DNA of 64,000 bases from Candidatus Marinarcus aquaticus (GTDB lineage Bacteria > Campylobacterota > Campylobacteria > Campylobacterales > Arcobacteraceae), in NCBI RefSeq assembly GCF_004116335.1, contig NZ_PDKN01000002.1, positions 186,001-250,000 on the forward strand, in the 5' to 3' direction. Below, piece by piece: positions 60,171 through 64,000 of the stretch (position 1 is its first letter; the number at the start of each line of letters is the position of its first letter). Position numbers and translations under genes: made by a program. The notes beneath the pieces were generated by a model that searched no databases, was not told the origin of the DNA, and worked only from the letters and a program-made list of their open reading frames with translations.

Positions 60171-61132
60171 GAGTAGGGTTGTATACACTCAGTATGGTGT
60201 TACTTGTTATTGCCCCATTTTGGGGTGAAACCCATTTAAACTATCAAGAGCTTTTTAACTTTGACTCAACAACGGCTGTCGTTTTTTGGGATTTGCGTGT
60301 CTCTCGGGTGATATTAGCATTTTTTGTAGGTGGGATATTGGCTTTAAGTGGTTTGATTTTTCAAATCATTTTTAAAAATGAACTCATCACTCCATACACT
60401 TTAGGAATTGCAAGTGGTACCACACTGTTCACTGCAATTTCTATTGTCTTCTTTCCTGTGTTTTATATCACTTTTTCTTCGATGTTGGGTTCACTGTTGA
60501 CCGTATTTATTTTGTATTTTATTGCCAAACAAATCAACAAAAGCTCCATTGCTGTATCAACGAACTCCATACTGCTTATTGGTATTGCCTTATCTTATTT
60601 TTATGCTTCTGCATTGATGTTGGTCTTTTATGTCAGTAATCTACAAGAGAACTACTCGATTGTACGTTTCACCTTAGGAAGTTTAGATACCGTGGGATTT
60701 ACAATGGCATTTATTGCTATGGGAGTGAGTTTGGTTTTCTTAAGTATCATATTGGCATACAAAAGCAAAATCAAACTGCTTCTTATTTGTAATGATACCG
60801 CTTTTTTAAAAGGGTTAAATGTCCATAAAACCAACTTGATACTGCTCATTGTAGTATCATTAAGTGTAGGAGTGAGTATCAGTTTTGTAGGGCCCATTGG
60901 TTTTATAGGTTTGGTCATACCTCATATTATTCGTTTGATTTATAAAAGAAGTGCACATAACCTTTTTATTCCTGTCTTTTTCTTTGGCGGAATTTTCTTG
61001 GTCTTTTCAGATTTGATTGCTCGCAATCTAAACACTGATTCTGCACTGCCTATTGGTGTGGTGACAGCTTTTATAGGGGCACCATTTTTTGTCTATTTGC
61101 TCATAAAAAGAAACAAAAGGAACACTCATTAA
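60167..61132 (+). CDS. btuC: ABC transporter permease (BtuC-like, FecCD family)
   Basis: This protein of 321 residues has about nine or ten TM helices. Family motifs are LRVSRVILAFFVGGILALSG near the N-terminus and the coupling segment VGPIGFIGLVIPHIIRLIYKR, which contacts the ATPase. FecCD permeases take up siderophores, heme or B12, and the neighbouring btuB and cbiA point to B12. Its TAA stop at 61130-61132 overlaps the ATT that seems to start cbiA. Confidence 0.87.
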   Translation: MRVGLYTLSMVLLVIAPFWGETHLNYQELFNFDSTTAVVFWDLRVSRVILAFFVGGILALSGLIFQIIFKNELITPYTLGIASGTTLFTAISIVFFPVFYITFSSMLGSLLTVFILYFIAKQINKSSIAVSTNSILLIGIALSYFYASALMLVFYVSNLQENYSIVRFTLGSLDTVGFTMAFIAMGVSLVFLSIILAYKSKIKLLLICNDTAFLKGLNVHKTNLILLIVVSLSVGVSISFVGPIGFIGLVIPHIIRLIYKRSAHNLFIPVFFFGGIFLVFSDLIARNLNTDSALPIGVVTAFIGAPFFVYLLIKRNKRNTH

Positions 61133-62399
61133 CGCATTATGTATCTCAGCCATTGCTTCCAATCAAGGTAAAACCATATTAACAACAGCCTTGTTGTATC
61201 ACTTTAAAAAAAGTGTGCGTCCTTTTAAAATAGGTCCTGATTTTATTGACCCACAGTTTCATGAAAAGGTATGTGGTACGCCCAGTATCAACTTAGATAC
61301 ATGTATCATGAAGGAGGAACAAGTTCAATGGATGTTTGCACATTACAGCAACAAAGAGTATGCCATCTTAGAAGGAGTGATGGGGTTTTATGATGGGATG
61401 GATAAAGGAAGTTCTGCTTATGATGTATCTAAACTCTTAAAAGTGCCTACGGTGTTAGTGCTTGATGCCAGTGGTTCATATATCACTCTTAGTGCTGTTT
61501 TAAAAGGTCTTAAAGAGTACCGAAGTGATTGTACTATTAAAGGTGTGGTTTTTAATCATGTGGGCTCTCAAGGACACTTTGAACTCATTAAAAACCGTGT
61601 GGAGCAAGATTTTAAAGATATTGTTGTATTGGGTTGGATAAAAAAGGGCTTAGAAACTCTGCAGTCAACTCATTTGGGATTGGATTTAAAAGAGAGTGAA
61701 AAAGAGAAGCTAGAAGAGCTTTCACAAGAGGTGCTTGAACATATTGATTTAGGGGTATTAGAAAGAATGAGTCAAATAAAGAAGCTCAACATACAAGAGT
61801 ATCCGTTTGAAACCATTGAAAAAAGCAAACAACATCTTGCGGTTGTACATGATCAGAACTTCTCATTTTTATATCACGATAACTTAGAGTTTTTAAAAGA
61901 GCAGTTTGAAACGGTCACGCTTGTAAATGGTATAAACAATGAAGAGGTTCCAAAAGATTGTGATGTGCTGTACATACCGGGAGGATACATTGAGACCAAG
62001 GAAGCATATGAGCGCATCAAAGATGCAAATGCGTTTAAAAACTCAATTATTGCTCACGCAAAGAGGAAGAGGCCCATTTATGCAGAGTGTGCAGGATTGT
62101 TGTTTATCTCAAAATGTGTGGATGAAAAAAAGATGTTGGGTCTGCTTGATATAGAGTTTACCCTTTCCAATCGTTTTGTACGTATGGGATACTATGAAAA
62201 TGATTTGGGTATCACGGGTCACGCGTTTCACTATACCAAACCCAAAAATGAGAACATACAAGGGGAGTATACCTTGTATAAAGGGAACAAAGCTTTAGGA
62301 AAAGTTGCGGCATTTCAAAAAGGAACGGTCTTTGGTACCTATTTGCATACCATGTTTCGAAATAACTTCACAAAAATCCAAGATAAGTTCGGTTTTTAA
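61128..62399 (+). CDS. cbiA: Cobyrinate a,c-diamide synthase, apparent ATT start
   Basis: CbiA amidates the a and c side chains of cobyrinate with glutamine and ATP. The first ORF start that a standard search offers is TTG at 61191, but that would lose the ATP-binding loop. Reading upstream in frame gives INALCISAIASNQGKTILTT, a P-loop with GKT. No ATG, GTG or TTG lies between the stop at 61104 and 61191. ATT at 61128 has AAAAGGA six bases before it. The protein then has 423 residues. The C-terminal amidotransferase half has YAECAGLLF (Cys nucleophile) and a late His in YLHTMF. Confidence 0.82.
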   Translation: MNALCISAIASNQGKTILTTALLYHFKKSVRPFKIGPDFIDPQFHEKVCGTPSINLDTCIMKEEQVQWMFAHYSNKEYAILEGVMGFYDGMDKGSSAYDVSKLLKVPTVLVLDASGSYITLSAVLKGLKEYRSDCTIKGVVFNHVGSQGHFELIKNRVEQDFKDIVVLGWIKKGLETLQSTHLGLDLKESEKEKLEELSQEVLEHIDLGVLERMSQIKKLNIQEYPFETIEKSKQHLAVVHDQNFSFLYHDNLEFLKEQFETVTLVNGINNEEVPKDCDVLYIPGGYIETKEAYERIKDANAFKNSIIAHAKRKRPIYAECAGLLFISKCVDEKKMLGLLDIEFTLSNRFVRMGYYENDLGITGHAFHYTKPKNENIQGEYTLYKGNKALGKVAAFQKGTVFGTYLHTMFRNNFTKIQDKFGF

Positions 62400-62417
62400 T
62401 ATAAGTTGAACTTATAT
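62399..62417. repeat. 19-bp palindrome after cbiA
   Basis: ATATAAGTT-G-AACTTATAT is a perfect inverted repeat with one central base. It begins in the cbiA stop codon. The one-base centre makes a hairpin with a usable loop unlikely, so it may be a protein-binding site or chance in AT-rich DNA. Confidence 0.4.
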
Positions 62418-62460
62418 AATAACTAAAGAAAATTTAAAGTAAAAAGTACTATTATTCCGT

Positions 62461-62667
62461 CTACAAAGGATTTATTTTACTTTTTAAACTTTTTGGTATT
62501 TGTGCAAATGGTTTAAAATCATTTTTTAAAAATTTTTCTCCTTGAAAAACAGCCATTTCTATGTTCATTTTATCTCGTTTGAGAGTTAAAAGTTTATATG
62601 TCAGACCGTTTTCATCGTATGAAAAATTGTACGGTTTTAAATCAACTATCTTTTTTGTTTTTGCCAT
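62461..62667 (-). CDS. Small protein of unknown function
   Basis: This protein of 68 residues starts MAKTKKIVDLKPYNFSYDENG and ends in a Lys-rich stretch (FAQIPKSLKSKINPL). It has no TM helix, signal peptide or cysteine. It is convergent with cbiA and divergent from the SLAC1-like gene 36 bp away. Codon use resembles its neighbours, which supports a real gene. I recognise no family. Confidence 0.55.
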   Translation of the reverse strand: MAKTKKIVDLKPYNFSYDENGLTYKLLTLKRDKMNIEMAVFQGEKFLKNDFKPFAQIPKSLKSKINPL

Positions 62668-62703
62668 AAAGTATTATAAGGTAAATCCAATAAAGGATAC
62701 TAT

Positions 62704-63675
62704 ATGGAACAAGAGAATTTAAAGAAAATTCCAAACCGTCTTCAATTTTTCCCAGTAATGATGTTTGCTATTGTTATGGGGCTTAGTGGGCTTACGCTCG
62801 TATTTAGAAAAGCGCATGAGACACTGCATTTTAGTGCTCTTCTTGATCTAAGCTTATCTTTTTTAACTGTTGCTGTATTTATTGCAGTGTTGTTGACGTA
62901 TGGCATTAAAATCATAAAATATACCGCACAAGTCAAACAAGAGTTTAATCATCCTATTCGTATTAACTTTTTTGCCGCGATTTCAATTTCATTTATTTTG
63001 GTCTCTATGATTGTACACCCAATGCAAAAAGCATTGTCGTATGATTTATTTATCATTGGGGCTGTGTTACATGCTTTTTTTACTTTTTATACTTTGTCTT
63101 TTTGGATCAATAAAAGCTTAGAGATACAACATTCCAATCCTGCATGGTTCATCCCTATTGTAGGAAATTTGATTGTGCCAATTGGTGGGGTAGGGTTTGT
63201 TGATGATGCTGTGTTGCTCTATTTCTTTTCTATTGGTATTTTCTTTTGGATTATCATGTTGGCGATTATTTTAAATCGTATCATTTTTCATGTACAGTTT
63301 GCACAAAAGTTTATGCCTACGCTGTTTATTTTGATTGCTCCCCCTTCAATTGGACTGCTCTCATACTTTAAACTTACGCATGAGTTGGATATGTTTGCAT
63401 ACATTTTATTTAATTTGGGATTGTTTTTCACACTGCTGTTATTGTTTATGTATAAAAGTTTTTTAAATATCAAGTTTTTTATTTCTTGGTGGGCATTTAC
63501 ATTCCCTTTAGCTTCAATTGCATTGGCCAGTATGCTCATGTACGAGCAGACAAAAGTGGCGTTTTACAGTTACATTTCTTACTTTTTTATTTTGTTTGTA
63601 AGCTTAGTTGTGTTAATAGTAGCTTATAATACAATAAAACATATGTTTAAAAAAGAGATATGTATCATGGAGTAA
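62704..63675 (+). CDS. SLAC1/TehA-family membrane channel protein
   Basis: This protein of 323 residues has about ten TM helices. The N-terminal pattern NRLQFFPVMMFAIVMGLSGLTLVFRK and the repeated five-helix layout fit the TDT family, which includes the TehA anion channel and the plant SLAC1. Such proteins move nitrate, chloride, malate or sulfite. The substrate cannot be told here. The next gene begins 5 bp later and may be cotranscribed. Confidence 0.8.
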   Translation: MEQENLKKIPNRLQFFPVMMFAIVMGLSGLTLVFRKAHETLHFSALLDLSLSFLTVAVFIAVLLTYGIKIIKYTAQVKQEFNHPIRINFFAAISISFILVSMIVHPMQKALSYDLFIIGAVLHAFFTFYTLSFWINKSLEIQHSNPAWFIPIVGNLIVPIGGVGFVDDAVLLYFFSIGIFFWIIMLAIILNRIIFHVQFAQKFMPTLFILIAPPSIGLLSYFKLTHELDMFAYILFNLGLFFTLLLLFMYKSFLNIKFFISWWAFTFPLASIALASMLMYEQTKVAFYSYISYFFILFVSLVVLIVAYNTIKHMFKKEICIME

Positions 63676-63680
63676 ATTGA

Positions 63681-64000
63681 ATGAATTATAAATACATAGG
63701 ACGAACAGGACTACGAGTAACGGATATTTGTCTGGGTACGATGACGTTTGGTACGACGACAAGCAAACAAGAAGCATTTGAGATTTTAAATAAAGCGTAC
63801 GAAAAAGGGATCAACTTTTACGACACGGCTGAAATCTACCCAGTACCACCCACAGCGAAACTGGGTGGTCTTACTGAACAAATTGTTGGGGAGTGGTTAA
63901 AAACTAAACCCAGAGACTCTGTGATTTTAGCAACCAAAGTCTCAGGTGCTGCTTCAGGATGGTTTGTGCCTCCTACTCGACACGGTTTGACTGCTATTGA
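63681..64000 (+). CDS. Aldo-keto reductase, Tas-like (partial, runs off the window)
   Basis: The ORF starts with ATG at 63681 and stays open to the window edge (106 codons visible). The N-terminus MNYKYIGRTGLRVTDICLGTMTFG, the catalytic Asp and Tyr region YDTAEIYPVPP and the later SGWFVPPTRHGLTAI match the NADPH-dependent Tas/YeaE-like group of aldo-keto reductases. The substrate is unknown. Only about the first third of the roughly 340-residue protein is in the window. Confidence 0.85.
   Translation, partial: MNYKYIGRTGLRVTDICLGTMTFGTTTSKQEAFEILNKAYEKGINFYDTAEIYPVPPTAKLGGLTEQIVGEWLKTKPRDSVILATKVSGAASGWFVPPTRHGLTAI

Noticed and set aside
61191-62399. cbiA starting at TTG 61191
   Set aside because: This start would delete the ATP-binding loop encoded just upstream, and no ribosome binding site fits it.
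1-64000. CRISPR array, prophage or insertion sequence
   Set aside because: I found no regularly spaced repeats, no transposase or integrase frames and no terminal inverted repeats with target duplications.

Overview
The window is AT-rich, gene-dense bacterial chromosome from a Campylobacterota member that is most likely Arcobacter-like. The placement rests on gene content and order. The minus-strand run rppH-lysC-hobA-holB-folP (8015 to 3951) has the order I know from Helicobacter pylori, and hobA is specific to this phylum. Other markers are a UPF0323 lipoprotein beside a glutathionylspermidine-synthase-like protein (as in Campylobacter jejuni), short ExbB/ExbD proteins, tiny c553-type cytochromes and frequent TTG/GTG starts. 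I see no insertion sequence, prophage, CRISPR array or rRNA; there is one tRNA, Leu(CAA).

Layout. 0.1-4 kb: tyrA, then a LuxP-like AI-2 binding protein overlapping a LuxQ-like sensor kinase. 4-8 kb: folate, replication, aspartate-family and RNA decapping genes on the minus strand. 8-15 kb: hemW, a large lipoprotein overlapping a UbiA-type prenyltransferase fused to an extra membrane domain, a LysR regulator with a TauE/SafE exporter, tRNA-Leu and HU. 15-24 kb: a degenerate class II aldolase, rsmH, an FtsL-like protein, an RND pump without partners, an NlpC/P60 lipoprotein, a GGDEF protein and two small cytochromes. 24.5-29 kb: a four-gene operon with a complete glutamate mutase (GlmS, GlmE, GlmL) and an AMP-forming ligase, divergent from an RraA-fold protein that keeps an aldolase motif. 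29-46 kb: mostly housekeeping genes (comEC, exonuclease, queA, tatC, tatB, nadE, lpxK, aroE, pgeF, malic enzyme, purU, trmL), with a DegT-family protein that lacks the PLP lysine between nadE and lpxK.

46-62.4 kb is an envelope transport region. It holds a Na/Pi cotransporter, an OmpR-type two-component system, a TonB-dependent receptor with a membrane polyferredoxin, ExbB, ExbD and TonB, a TauE/SafE-DsbD-like protein, an unlisted 56-residue ORF, and a vitamin B12 locus (BtuB-like receptor, BtuF, BtuD, BtuC and CbiA). The cbiA gene appears to start at ATT. The end of the window has a SLAC1/TehA-like channel and the 5' part of an aldo-keto reductase.

Connections. The B12 locus would supply the cofactor of the glutamate mutase and of other B12 enzymes. 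The single ExbB-ExbD-TonB set can power both receptors. A direct repeat TTAACAC-N4-TTAACA with 11-bp phasing lies upstream of both the first receptor (49840) and the TauE/SafE gene (55711), and suggests that the adjacent response regulator controls both units. The strongest candidates for undescribed biology are the glutamate mutase/ligase operon, the LuxPQ-like pair, this putative regulon and the lysine-less DegT protein.
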